Shown: one piece after another, positions 1 to 12,173 of the stretch | Numbering within the stretch: the stretch's first letter is position 1 | How the letters are laid out: each line of letters opens with the position of its first letter | NCBI GenBank assembly: GCA_027596075.1 | Contig: JADGJC010000033.1 | Location: 151,477-215,476 of the forward strand | DNA from: Rhizophlyctis rosea | Taxonomy: Eukaryota; Chytridiomycota; Chytridiomycetes; Rhizophlyctidales; Rhizophlyctidaceae | Direction of reading: 5' to 3' | DNA length: 64,000 nt | Program-made: the position numbers and the translations under genes | The notes under the pieces: model-generated | What the model saw: the letters and a program-made list of their open reading frames with translations, nothing else | What the model was told of the DNA's origin: nothing | Databases searched by the model: none

Positions 1-844
1 GTAAATTGTGTTTATGACTGATATTGCTATCAGCAACCATTCGATGCCCTGAATCTGATTGTGTGGAACCTAAGTGGCGAATAGTCAGTTTCATATCGAA
101 GCCAATGGACTTAGCCACGTCCATACCACGCTGTCCATTGACGAAAAAGCCCCCTTTGCGTCGATCTCTTCAACATCAATAAACTCGTTCTGCCCAGTCC
201 AAATTCCTTTGCGGATGAACTTTACAAACAGGTATAGAGCGTTCAATCCAAGGCCTAGCGTGAAACTGGAGTGCGCCTCAGTTCAGTTCCGTTGCTTCCA
301 GGGTTTGAACGTGTTCGTCTCTGCACGCACCTGGATTTCGAAAATAGATCTTGCCAGTCGATGGATGACATCCATTCTGCTGCACTCAAGTATAGATCTG
401 CTGGTAGACTACGTAGTCGACTCCAGGGGCTAGCTCGCCGGACCAGCCTCCCTTTCTTTCGCGGGGTTGCTTGCATTTTGACGTGTTGTTGATGGTGATG
501 TCTGCGATTAGCAAAAGGCCTTGGTGGGAAAATCGAGCAGAGACTTTTGAACTCGGCCCCTCAGGAGCCCCAGGCCTGACATTGACGTGACCCAGGTCCC
601 AAAGTGTCCCGGGGCCAACCCTCTGAGCAACACAAATGTCACAGCACGACGGAGGGTCAGCCGAAGGTCTCACTCATTCTTCGACTTCAAACCGTGAAAT
701 ACTTCTCGCCAGGTATAACTGTTCACTGCAAATAACCTCAAACGGAAGTCCATCACAATACTCGCTGTACCGCCTACAGGAACCCACGTTGCCCGATCTA
801 CTTTTCATTGCGCCACAACTTATCGCTTCACTCCCCTATCAAGA
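1..844. other. No recognisable gene (left edge)
   Basis: Several short open frames overlap on both strands, but none has a recognisable domain, a supported intron pattern or the compositional switch seen in the real exons of this window. It probably holds the promoter of the small gene starting at 845, and possibly the edge of a gene outside the window. Confidence 0.5.
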
Positions 845-1288
845 ATGTCGTACCAGATATCACAACCATCCCCAAACTCCCCACAAATTCACACTCCCAC
901 ACCAAAATCACCAACCCTCTCAGCCTCATCAACTGCGACCCGCCGCTCCGCAACCCAAGTACCCCCTTCATCACTCCTCAGCCCACCTCTCCCTTCAGCA
1001 CCCGCAGACTTTCTCCGAGCAAGCAAGCTCGAACTCGCAGAACGAGCGCGCGAAACCGTATCATCATGGGCCACCGCAACGCGAGCCGCAGCCCGTTCGT
1101 CAGGATGTGCAGAAGAAATATCACGATCCGCTAAGAGTTTTGCCGCGTTGGATCCCACATTAGATAGGACGAAAGCTGCGTTGGATAAGGTGGCTGCGGG
1201 GTTGCTGGATTTGCGGTTACGGGCTGAGGAAGCGAAGGGGTCTTTGGAAACTTCGGTGGTGGATGTGAGGGAAGTTTTATCGTTGTAA
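845..1288 (+). CDS. Small helical protein of unknown function
   Basis: Single-exon frame of 147 residues. The first 50 residues are Ser/Pro/Thr-rich and probably disordered. From about residue 55 to the end the sequence is Ala/Glu/Leu/Arg-rich and predicted helical, with heptad-like spacing near residues 95-140. I do not recognise a family with confidence. Size and layout (disordered start, coiled-coil end) resemble small subunits of BLOC-1/BORC-type complexes, but that is only an impression. Support for real coding: the sense strand is C-rich at about 860-1020 and G-rich at about 1150-1288, the same switch seen in recognised exons here. An upstream exon cannot be excluded. Confidence 0.5.
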   Translation: MSYQISQPSPNSPQIHTPTPKSPTLSASSTATRRSATQVPPSSLLSPPLPSAPADFLRASKLELAERARETVSSWATATRAAARSSGCAEEISRSAKSFAALDPTLDRTKAALDKVAAGLLDLRLRAEEAKGSLETSVVDVREVLSL

Positions 1289-1652
1289 CATGAGATTTTG
1301 TCAGTATTTCAGTAGGAATCATAAGATTATGCCATGTTGGTCCCACGCCCAGTACTCTGACCCTTGCGGTGTCCATCCATTTCCAAGTAGTTTCACGGGT
1401 TCATGTGGCCAATTGAGAGTTCTGATTAAGATGGCCGTCAACCTTCAATTCAATCCCACAAGCTGCACCTAATCCTCATTGTAGACCTTTCCCCCTCCCC
1501 GATTCCCATGATGTGAACTCCCAGATTCCGCAGCTATAGCCAGCCTCCTCCATCATGACCCTCGTGATCATAACAACAAACAAGAACAATTGTTTTCCAA
1601 CGTATATTGTCAAGTCAGTTTTATGGTACAAAAAGGAAAAAGGCGACCGTGT
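1289..1652. other. Convergent 3' intergenic region
   Basis: Lies between the 3' end of the small plus-strand gene and the stop of RPS23 on the minus strand. It presumably holds both 3' UTRs and polyadenylation signals. I see no gene in it. Confidence 0.5.
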
Positions 1653-2789
<1,137 letters not shown>

Positions 2790-3774
2790 CTTTTAGTTTT
2801 TCGAAAAAAGGATGGGATGTAGGTCGGGAAGGGAGGATCAAATTTAGGATAGTGGATGGGTGTTGATGAGTGTGCCTGTTGCTGCTCGGTCGGCCACACC
2901 GAAACGGGACCCATCAACAGCTGGATCACATCCTTCTGACGATCACTTTGAGAGTCACTCAGCCACGTCATGCCACCGCCATGTATTGCTTACCAATCTG
3001 GTGCGTAATGACGTAAGGTCTGGTGATTTGGCGTGTGATCTTGAAACCCACCCGCATGAAACCTGCCCACACCTTTTGCTTGAATGGCTTCCCATCTCAC
3101 TTTCTTCTTGTTCTTGAACGCACTTCGCCATGAAGTCATCTTATTAAACCACGGCCTACTACTCCACCTGACAGTAATGGCTGGACTTCCTGATATTCTA
3201 AAGTTCACGGGGACGGTGTCTTTGGCTGCAATAATACTGGTAGCTTGCATCGTCCTTTGTATGTACCCATCTTGAGACGTGAGAAGTTTCCGTCAGCAAG
3301 TTTTGCATACTGAACCCCGTCGTGTAGTATGGTATATAGCGTGGAAGCTCTTTCTACACCAACTTCCATTCTTTCGTGACCTGGTTGCCGCGACAGGGCT
3401 CATAAAAAAGCCTCCTCCGAAAACGGCTCGGCGGAGCCGCAACCAGCATCGCTCGAAAGATGCCACCACATATCAGGGTCAAACTAGTCTTCAACATGAT
3501 AGAACTTTAGAGCAAGAGCAACCAACCCTCTCACTCAATCAACGTCGACAAGTGTCCTTCCAATGAGGTGGGCGATAACGACAAGTTTGTTAGAGCACCA
3601 TCGGTGAGGTTTTGGAGTTGAATATATCGCCTTGACGGATATGAGGAGTCTTGTATATAGGTGAAGTAGATTAGTCGCTGACCGGTTGCGGAGCACACAC
3701 TTCACAAACCATCCTGTTACACACTAGCATTATACATAATACATTCTGCCATCATGTACACATCATGTGCCTTT
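2790..3774. other. Intergenic region, tiny membrane ORF possible
   Basis: Upstream of RPS23 and downstream of the proteasome gene stop. The only item worth naming is a plus-strand frame at 3177-3275, a 32-residue peptide with one hydrophobic segment (about residues 12-28). No homologue is recognised, so I do not call it a gene. The rest shows no convincing coding signal. Confidence 0.4.
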
Positions 3775-4718
3775 TCATGCAATATTTGCTAGGTAATCTC
3801 TGATCTCCGATTCTGCAAGCTTCCTAAACGTTCCCACCTTCTCCTTCTTCCCCTCCTTCGTCGTGATCTCTTCTATCTGTGCAATCCCAATCTCAATTGT
3901 TGACTCCGTCATTTGACCCTCGAACCCTTCCTTCAACGTCAAAATTGCATTGTGGACCGCATCTTCAATCTCCATTGAGGAAGAATACCTGATTCGAGAG
4001 GAAACAGTGAGCCGATATGAGACGTAATGGGAAACATGACTTGCGCAAGCCCCTGCGCCACTAACCGTTTTTCCAGGAAAGTTTTTGCATTGATCATGTT
4101 CTTGCCTATTGCGCTAGCCTTCCACGCCCAGAATGATCCTGAAGGGTCGACCTGGTACAGCGATGGTCCGTTGTCGTCAAACCCAGCAATGAGCAATGAG
4201 ACCCCGAATGGCCGAACACCACTAAACAATGCAACGTAAACAAAAGAATATGGTCCAACGCCAAGGATTCCGAAGTCTCACCCGCTCTGTGTGTACTCCT
4301 GCATGACGGTCGCGACATCCTTAACCAGCATCGCCGTAGGTGGCTCTTCGTGATAGACCTTCTTATACTCTTGCGCGCTCTTTCGTGCCTTATCCACTAG
4401 CACACGTGCGTCCGGTCCCATCCCCGAGTACACCATTCCGATATTTCCACAAATAACTGAGACCTTCTCCATTGTTGAGTCGTCAACGAGGAAGGAGGGT
4501 ACTTTCTTTTCTGTAGCAATCACGACGCCGTTCGTAGCTGGTTGAATACGTATAGTGAGTTCAAACGCTCTTCGTATGCGAAGGTGCTGACCGCAAACCG
4601 CACCTTTGATACCAATGCTGGTAACACCCTGAGCAACTGCATTGAGGGCGTACTCAATTTGAACCAGCTTCCCCGACGGAGAGAAGGTGGTGAGAGAGAA
4701 GGAATAACGGTCTGACAT
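3775..4718 (-). CDS. PSMA2: 20S proteasome subunit alpha type-2
   Basis: Subunit of the outer alpha ring of the 20S proteasome (yeast Pre8), which gates substrate entry in cytosol and nucleus. Four minus-strand exons: 4604-4718, 4282-4537, 4066-4221 and 3775-3988. They join to 741 nt, or 246 residues, slightly longer than the usual 234. The N-terminus [20 protein letters not shown] is the proteasome alpha signature for this subunit. Further family blocks are [37 protein letters not shown] and [14 protein letters not shown]. There is no N-terminal catalytic Thr, as expected for an alpha subunit. The start lies 275 nt from the divergent start of the next gene. Confidence 0.97.
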
Positions 4719-4993
4719 ATTAGCGAGTGTTGAGGGTAGGTGGGGATGTCAGGATGGAGCAAGCGTTTGGGGTGCAAAAACCGTCAAGACGAGAAACGCG
4801 ATTTGCTTGTCCAGGGTGATTCGCTGTGGCTGTTCGGCTGGTCCGTGGCTTGCACGTGACAGAAACGCGACCATCCAGGACTCCAGCAGCCTGGCATCTT
4901 GCCATCTACTTCACTCAGTTCACTCCCTTCACATCTTGCTCATCTTCCATAATTCTTAGCGTCGCAGTCACAACCAACAGCAACACGTCCACA
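4719..4993. promoter_or_regulatory. Divergent promoter, proteasome alpha-2 / mitochondrial protein
   Basis: The 275 nt between two divergently transcribed start codons must hold both core promoters. A proteasome-associated control element (GGTGGCAAA) was looked for and not seen. No clear TATA box stands out. Confidence 0.5.
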
Positions 4994-5884
4994 ATGTTAG
5001 CACGAGCTTTAGGCGGCCTGAAGGTGCCTGGACGCTTGACCTCCAACTTGCAAGGCTTTTATATACCCAAACGCTGCAGCAGACCGTTCCGGTTGCAGCC
5101 CTCCCCGTCCCAATTCCGTGCTATTGTTTCCAATTTTCCTCCTAACGCGTTTGGGGTGGCTTTTGGCGTTGCAGACGAGGTTAGGCGCTACTCAAGTGCC
5201 CAAGACGTGCCATTTCTAATGTTTGTTTAATACCTCAGTTGCCATATTCGTTTCGGGCACGGCTGTTGGACCTATCCTTTACCGCTTGGTTGAGAGTAAT
5301 AGCTGTGGCAGCTTTTGGGGGATTGATCGGTTCGTACGCAGCAATCAAAGGCTCGGCATTGCTGTCACACTGGGGGCTGTTTACATATGTGCCGGAGGAA
5401 GAGGAAGAGGAGGATATAGAGACGATGGAAAAGGCAATATATAACGCGGTTGATGCCGAATTACCGGAAGAGGCGTACTCCCGGGAGCGGATCACTGAAA
5501 GGGGACTTGACATTGCGAAAAAGTACACTGACTATAAAATACGCGTCAGTTTTGATTGGGGGGAGACGGACGGTCAGTTTTGGCAGATTACTCCAGGCTG
5601 CGCCTACAAAACACTCAATATTGCTTACAGAGTCATATATTACCCTTTCTCGAGCCAAGCTTGTCGATCAGCTACAGGAGCTTGAGGAGGAAATATCTCT
5701 GAAAATCCCTCGGGGCCTGGCCGCGAAGCAAGCGGAGCTGACGCGAGACTTCTTCAAAGGTTTGATATCTTTGTTGGATGAGCGTCAACAACTCGCGCGA
5801 GACCAAAGAGGGAATGATCAGAAAACACAGATGGATAAATCGCTTCTGGATGAACGAGATCATAACACGCTGGCTCAAAATTGA
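4994..5884 (+). CDS. Putative mitochondrial membrane protein, unknown
   Basis: Three exons (4994-5179, 5239-5572, 5631-5884) join to 774 nt, or 257 residues, with consistent phases. The first 62 residues are rich in Arg, Leu and Ser and almost free of acidic residues, as in a mitochondrial presequence. One membrane segment follows (about residues 78-100, around AAFGGLIGSYAAIKGSALL), then a short run of Glu (EEEEEED), then a charged helical C-terminal half with coiled-coil character. Inner- or outer-membrane anchoring with a soluble tail is likely. I do not recognise the family. Exon 2 could be read on without splicing, but the intron at 5573-5630 has good GT and AG signals and leads to a long, charged, plausible C-terminus. 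Confidence 0.75.
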
Positions 5885-6356
5885 CATTTTATACCACTGA
5901 GTTCGTGTTTTCTCAGAAATCTTGACCAATGCAAACACTCCTCGCAGTTGAACGAATGAGTTAGATTGTCCAGCGAAAGTTTTTACAAGGGTTCTCATCG
6001 AATTTGCCTGTGAACCAGTGAGGGATTCCATACCTAAGAATGTTCAAAAATGTCCAATGATCGATCTAAAGGACCCGCAATGTCACACTGAGTCATGGAT
6101 GATGACGTCGACATTCCACCGTCCTCTGTGTCTGCTGCTTTTTCACGCGGGTTCTTCCTACATCTGCGCTTTGAGGTTTCCTCTTGATTCGCATTCTGCA
6201 CGACTCATGTTTCATCGCATCACGCACCGTCCTTGGCAAACTTTGCGGTTCTTATTCTTAAGCAAGTGCTTCACTTCATCCATTGCTGTAAGGCGAGAAT
6301 ACCAACTATCAAACACATTGACAGACTTTGCATCCTTCACATCCAAAGCATTTACC
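5885..6356. other. Intergenic, probable promoter of SGNH gene
   Basis: About 470 nt between two plus-strand genes. It should hold the 3' UTR of the mitochondrial protein gene and the promoter and 5' UTR of the SGNH hydrolase. Open frames here have no recognisable content. Confidence 0.5.
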
Positions 6357-7160
6357 ATGGAATCAATACCGACATTTACTTCACCAGTCCATATCGTCCT
6401 CATTGGTGGTGAGAATAGTTCATCCATTATCATTCAGCCCTTTCTTCATCAAGTCTGACTCATCCCAGACAGTATTTTCGACAATGGCGTGTACGTTTCC
6501 CCTGATGCCTCCGTATCCGATCACATCAAGAACTACCTCTCGAAGTCTATGGGCTGCAAAGTCACACTCCTAGCACGAGATGGGGCCACCTTGTCAGGCA
6601 TCTCATCTCAACTAGCCCGCCTACCAAGTGACACAACCCACGTATTCATCAGCGCCGGTGGAAACGATGCCCTGGGAGAGCTTCATCGACTCCGCCAACC
6701 CACCAAAAATCTTCGAGAGGCGCTGGTGGTCCTAGGCGACATTCGCAGCCAGTTCGAGAAAGAATACTCAAATACAAACAAATCAGTCAAATCCAAAGCA
6801 CCAAAGTCAGCAACCGGGAAACCTAAAGTTGCTGTATGCAACATCTACAATCCCCGACCGGATGCGAAGGGTACGCCTAGGATGCATCCCGAGATGGGAG
6901 GTGTCGAGGAGGGTGATGCGTGGAAGGATCCAGAACAGATTGCTATGGAAGTTGGATTGTCATTGTATAATGATGTAATATGGGCTGTGGCAGCTAGGGA
7001 GGGGATACCGGTCATTAATGTTAGGGAGATGTTTTGCGAGGCTGCGGATTATTCTACGCCTATTGAGCCGGGTGTTCAGGGAGGGGGGAAGTTGGCTAGG
7101 GCTATTTTGAGGGTGGTGGAGAAGGAGGAGTTTGATGGCGAGAGTTCTGTGTATATCTGA
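6357..7160 (+). CDS. SGNH/GDSL-family hydrolase
   Basis: Two exons (6357-6408, 6469-7160) join to 744 nt, or 247 residues. The splice creates the family's block I motif GDSIFDN, with the nucleophilic Ser at about residue 19. Block III is visible as SAGGNDA. Block V is unusual: where a D-x-x-H-P pattern is expected, the sequence reads STPIEPGVQGG, so the general-base His is not at its usual place. The start ATG at 6357 has a good context (ACCATGG). There is no signal peptide, so a cytosolic esterase or lipase-like enzyme is likely; the substrate is unknown. Composition switches from C/A-rich to G-rich near 6840. Confidence 0.88.
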
Positions 7161-7605
7161 TAAGCTGTTGAAAATATGGGGCACGCAAGTTTGACGCGAG
7201 GGTCTATGTACACGAAGTGTTTATTCATTGATATAGTCTAAGTTGTGTTTCCGTTTAAACCTGGTTGCTATGGGGAGGCAAGTCAACATCACAGCAGTAC
7301 AAAGTGTTCTCTTCTCAATATGAAATGGAACTTTCAATCAAATAGGTGGAATCGACACTTTCACTTTCACAAGGAAAGCTGGAGGGTCCCAAGTGTTCCT
7401 GTGCATGCTGCATGCTGTGCCTCCCGATGGTGGGACTGGCTACTTAAGTACCGCTCTCAAGTCTGGTTCGCTTCCATTTCCCCTTGTCAAGTTTTCAAGC
7501 TGCCGCTCAATCAGCCCTGTTCTTTGATAAGGCCACCTGCTAATTGCGGACCATAGAGCGGCAGCCCAATAAGACAGTAACAGTCACTGTTTATCCGTCT
7601 TCAAA
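7161..7605. other. Intergenic, promoter of MIF4G gene
   Basis: About 445 nt between two plus-strand genes. No recognisable gene or strong motif was seen. Confidence 0.5.
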
Positions 7606-10600
7606 ATGGATTCTTCTCCTCGAAGACCAGCCAAGTTTTCCCTTGATTCTGTGCGCCCGCTCGTCGGCTCGGCTCGCTGGAGATCTAGTCGCTGTCACTA
7701 TGCATCCACCGGTATGGGTTTACAGCTGCACTTGAAATGTCCACATGGATGATGAAACTGACGTGCAGTCATTACTCTTGGCTGGTGTTATTAGTCGACG
7801 CTGATACAATAATATGGACCGATGGCAAAGATGTATTTTTTACCACACTGTCGACTGGTCAAACAATTGCACTTGGGCTATCACTTCGCCCCTCCGCCAC
7901 CAACCCCGGTGAAGTCTCCCGCATTCATCAGCTTGCAGCCTACAAGCACGGTGCAATTACACTCGTTGCCTGTGTTGTTGAGACGGACCGGAAGCCGGAC
8001 CGCGGCAGAATTGGTCGTTTTGCTCCATTCACTATCGCCCTCTGGTCTTGGAAGACATCCCACACGGATCCGATTGAATGGGATGTCCATGAGCTTACCA
8101 CTTACCGAATGTACAAACTTTTGCCAACTCTCCACTTGAAATGGTTGAATGGATGTTCTCCCCCCACCTTCATGGTAAGTCTTCCTTGGAGATACCCAAC
8201 GTTGAATGCAATCACAACCTCATACATTGTGTCATAGGTCATGAACTCAGAAATTTCTGCTGTGAAAATAAACTTTGCGCCAAATGGAAAGACAAATGGC
8301 TACGGTGTATATTACTTATCTGCCTTGTCTCAGACCACTTGGGTGTGTACATCAGAGGACCCTTTGGGTAATTGTGTACCTGGACCTCCAATTGAGGCAA
8401 CGTGTCAATCATGGGGGAAAGACGCCTTCATCATGTGAGTGACTGCGCATTTACAAGACTCCCGGAATATAAGGGTGACCGGCAGAATAATAGCATCCGC
8501 AAAGAATCTGTGACCACCATCGGAGGAACAGAGAACGACTTGATGAGGCTTAGCTTGCTGGACGTATCAGAGGTGAGTGAGCATGGTCCTTCAAGAAGTT
8601 TTAAAATGTGCAAGTACTGAGCAACTCACATCCTATATTGGATGCAGTACCCTAAGAAGCACTACTCCTCCCCAATCAATTCACCCGTTCGGTCTGTCCT
8701 ACCTATCCGCAGAAACACATATGCCCTCACAGTGGACATCCCACAGACAGTGCTGGAGTCTTTCGATATTCTACATTCCCGAGCCGATGCTACACCAGAA
8801 CTCCAGCTGAGCAACCCATCTGCACCTGATCCCCCACTTCTGAAACCCAAACCCGACACCATTCGTGGGGAGTTGTCACAGGTGGACATCAAGAAGGAGC
8901 CACCACTGTCCAAACTATATGTGATACGCATCCCGGAGACTGATGCCACTAGTGTGGAGATCCTGGCAGAAGCTGAATTGCCCATTATCATGCCTGACTT
9001 GTTGCACATTGGGGTATGCGTTTACTCCCTCACTAGAGTAGCAAGATTATTCTCATCATGTTTGCCATTAGGCCAAAGGGCAGATACTGGTCGGAAATAG
9101 TACCATCTCCAAGTTGCTGCAATTCCAGTGGTCGAATGGAGAATTGACACAAGTGGATACACTGGTGGGTTGAATGTGGACTCGTGGTTTCATATTTTGG
9201 ATTTTCTTTTTGAACATGACAATTTGTTCAGCATCTGCCACCCTCTACCCGCGCATACGGCATAGTTGGTTCGGACAGCTCTGATCAGTTCGCTGTATTG
9301 TTGGCAAAACCACAGCGGAAGGAGTTGCTGGGTGGGGAAGGGACGAAAACGGATATCTCCATAGGAATATTGATGGAAAAGCAGACGAAGAGTATTGATA
9401 GGGTGGAGGAGGATGAGAAGAGCACTCCGTTTGAGATGAAAATGCCTGGTGGGATGGTTTTGGGAGGAGGGATGGGTAGCCAACGCCCTCTCGTGATGGA
9501 AGTCGAATCATCTGTCTCTCATGTGGCGAAAACTAGCATCTTGAGTGCAGATGGTGACAAGGGTGAAGAAAAGCGGGAGGAAATTTCGCTACAATCCCTT
9601 CACGCGCTCTTGACCGGCTTTGTGAGCAAAACTGATATGACCTTGAAAAGAATTGAGGAGCGGCAAGGGAGGATGGAGGGACGGTTAGACCGATTGGAGA
9701 AGATGCTAGGCGGTTTGATACCAACCACTGGGGATGGTGATATCTCTGCAGTGCAAACTCCATCTGTAGCTGAAAACAGAGCACTCTTGAAAACCTACGA
9801 TGGTGTTGCAACAAGTGTGGCTGTGGCCGATGAAGATTGGGAAGATGTCCGTCAGCCGGATGGGGATTGGGAGGAAGTAATGGCAAAGGAATCGACTGGA
9901 GCGGAAAATCTTGTCATCGACAGTGATCAGAATGATCAGGTACGACTGCCTCCTTTGCTTATCCTTGCCATTATCATCGTTTATGGAAGCAATCAAACCT
10001 TCTCTAGATAAAGTGGCCTAGTGGAGTTGCCGAAATGGCTTGGGCAGTGAAAGAGCCGGATTTATCGGAAGAGCTTCAATCGCAAGGTTACGATCCTCAA
10101 GCGGGACCTTGCTGCAGCAGCTGGGATCTGGATGACGGTGATAAGGTCTTTGTACAGTCTGTAAGCCTCGGGCTAGAAGCCGTCAACCAGTCAAGGGAAG
10201 TAAAAATTCCTGATGGTTGCAATGTAAGTGTTTTGCTTCCCGCTCTTCTGGAATAGCAAATCAAATCAACACGCAGATTGTGGAAGTTACCGAATCGATT
10301 GACGGAAAAACCTCTTTTGAGTCTCGTGACAAAACTCTTGAAACAAAGATGAAGATGAGGGAAGTTCTAACTGATCTTTGCTCAGCAAATTTCCACTCGG
10401 CGACGGAGCAGATGCTACAGATTCGGATCAGCGACAGGTCAACCTTGGAAGGAGTCGTTGCAGTTATAATTGAGAGAGGGTTTGAAGAACCGCAGCTGAT
10501 TGCACGGCTATGCAAAGCACTTGATGTAGATCTGCCGGCAAGGGAGGAGTGGATGAACGGTACCTCCGAGATTCCAACCGGACGCAACCTTTTTCGTGAA

Positions 10601-11460
10601 GAGCTGATGAAGCAGTGTTGGTGCCTCTTCCGAAAGGTATTGAAAGGCAACACGGCGATATGGGAGCTAGAGCTATCGGAGCAGTTCCGGGCCGCAAATG
10701 AGGAAACTGAACAGACTGAGCCGGCTTTTGATGGAGATACAGATACCACATGGCGGATGGAAACAGTAGTTAAAGTACAGTTGATTGGTGAACTTTTCAA
10801 TGTTGAACTGATCCGACCTACCTTTGTCCTCGGGAGGATTTGCGATTTATTGCGGCATGAGGAGGATAGTGGGAATGCGGATGTTGAATGTGCTTGTAGA
10901 TTGATGGCGACTGCTGGGGAAAGGCTGGAGCGGCTGAAAGGTGCTGTCATCTTAGACACCCACTTTCAGATGATAAGACAACTGTTATCGGATGGGAAAC
11001 TTTCGCCTCGGGTCAGGGATGGGGTGACAGACCTCCTTCGTCTGCGACAGAATGGGTGGACACCATCTCCCCCAATATCAAGGACGACACCAGTTGAAGA
11101 GATTGAGCGGAGGGGTCCCCAATCGATTTTCGGGCGTCCAAGCGAGTTGGGCCAAGGTGTCGGGGATCTGATGATCAGTTCTTCTGAAACCAGCCCGTTT
11201 CAGAAGTACGCGAAAAGGTATGGATTCCGCACGTTGTATCTCATTCATCAAGTCGCGAGCAACAAAGAAAGTATTTCACACTGACTGGGGCGACCACATA
11301 TCGTTCTGCTGCAGTGCTGGACATGAAGGCGCCTCCTTCGCTCTCGCTGGGCAGCGAACACGAGCGAACTTACAACCCAACGCTATCCCTATTCAAAACC
11401 GCGGATCAGCAAATTGCACAGGAGACATACAGGTTGTTTTTGGACAGCCGAGCGCGTTAG
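7606..11460 (+). CDS. MIF4G-domain protein with beta-rich N-terminus and coiled coil
   Basis: Ten exons: 7606-7711, 7795-8174, 8238-8434, 8494-8572, 8648-9013, 9072-9164, 9232-9939, 10008-10223, 10277-11217 and 11268-11460. They join to 3,279 nt, or 1,092 residues. Residues 1-410 are beta-rich with repeated short strands, possibly a divergent beta-propeller. Residues 520-570 form a coiled coil (around KRIEERQGRMEGRLDRLEK). Residues 735-965 are a MIF4G domain of the eIF4G type: IIERGFEEPQLIARLCKALD, LFREELMKQCW, VKVQLIGELFNVELI, ECACRLMATAGERL and DLLRLRQNGW match its helical repeats. This domain normally binds eIF4A, so a role in translation initiation or mRNA control is inferred. No MA3 domain follows. 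Two separate genes are the alternative, but every junction between the parts is in frame. Confidence 0.78.
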
Positions 11461-12173
11461 GAAATATGGATCTTACTGCTAGGAGGACTGCACTTCAAAG
11501 TGGCAGCCCATTTCGGGAGCATGCACGAAGGTGAGGGAGGAGGTCCAAACGTGGCAAATGATGGCCAGCATTCTGCAAGAAAATGACCAGTTTTTTCAGT
11601 TTCAGTCTTGCATCCCGCAGTTCCAACGCTCAAGGGTTTGCATCAGTCGGCCGACAGCAGCGTCTTGATGCAGGGGTGGAAGAACAGCGCCCATTCAGAA
11701 ATGGCAGTGGGAATTGGACGGAGTGGAGATGATGGAATGTACAAAATTCCTTGCTTCATCATCAGATAGTCATAGCTAGGCTGAATGATAACATACCCCA
11801 AATCTCACTGAAGCAAAAGCTTCTACTTGTTACCCAATAATAATCATTTGCATTGAGCGCTCGGACGGGTGGGCGTGTAGTGAAACAAGCAAGATAGTGC
11901 GGACAGGTCGCGAGGACCATGCTTCCTCAACTCTAAATGAGGATTCATGACTGCCATTACACTCATATGTGATTGCATGAAAACAAAAGCACTCAAATCT
12001 GGCCGCAAATGAAATACGAGGTCTATTTTTATGATGGTACCTGGACCAATACAGCATACAAAGAAAAACCGGTGAAAACCGGCGACTACAACATGCAAAC
12101 GGAAAAACCACAAAAAGCATTGAAAAACGATGTATATACAAGCACGAAAATCCTACTGATCTTCCTACCCAAA
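11461..12173. other. Convergent 3' intergenic region
   Basis: About 710 nt between the ends of the MIF4G gene (+) and the arrestin/SH3 gene (-). It contains weak A-rich stretches that could serve as polyadenylation signals. No gene is visible. Confidence 0.5.

Noticed and set aside
7606..9164. Naming the N-terminus of the MIF4G protein an EDC4/Ge-1 WD40 domain
   Set aside because: It is beta-rich, but I could not match any EDC4 block, so only a possible propeller is stated.
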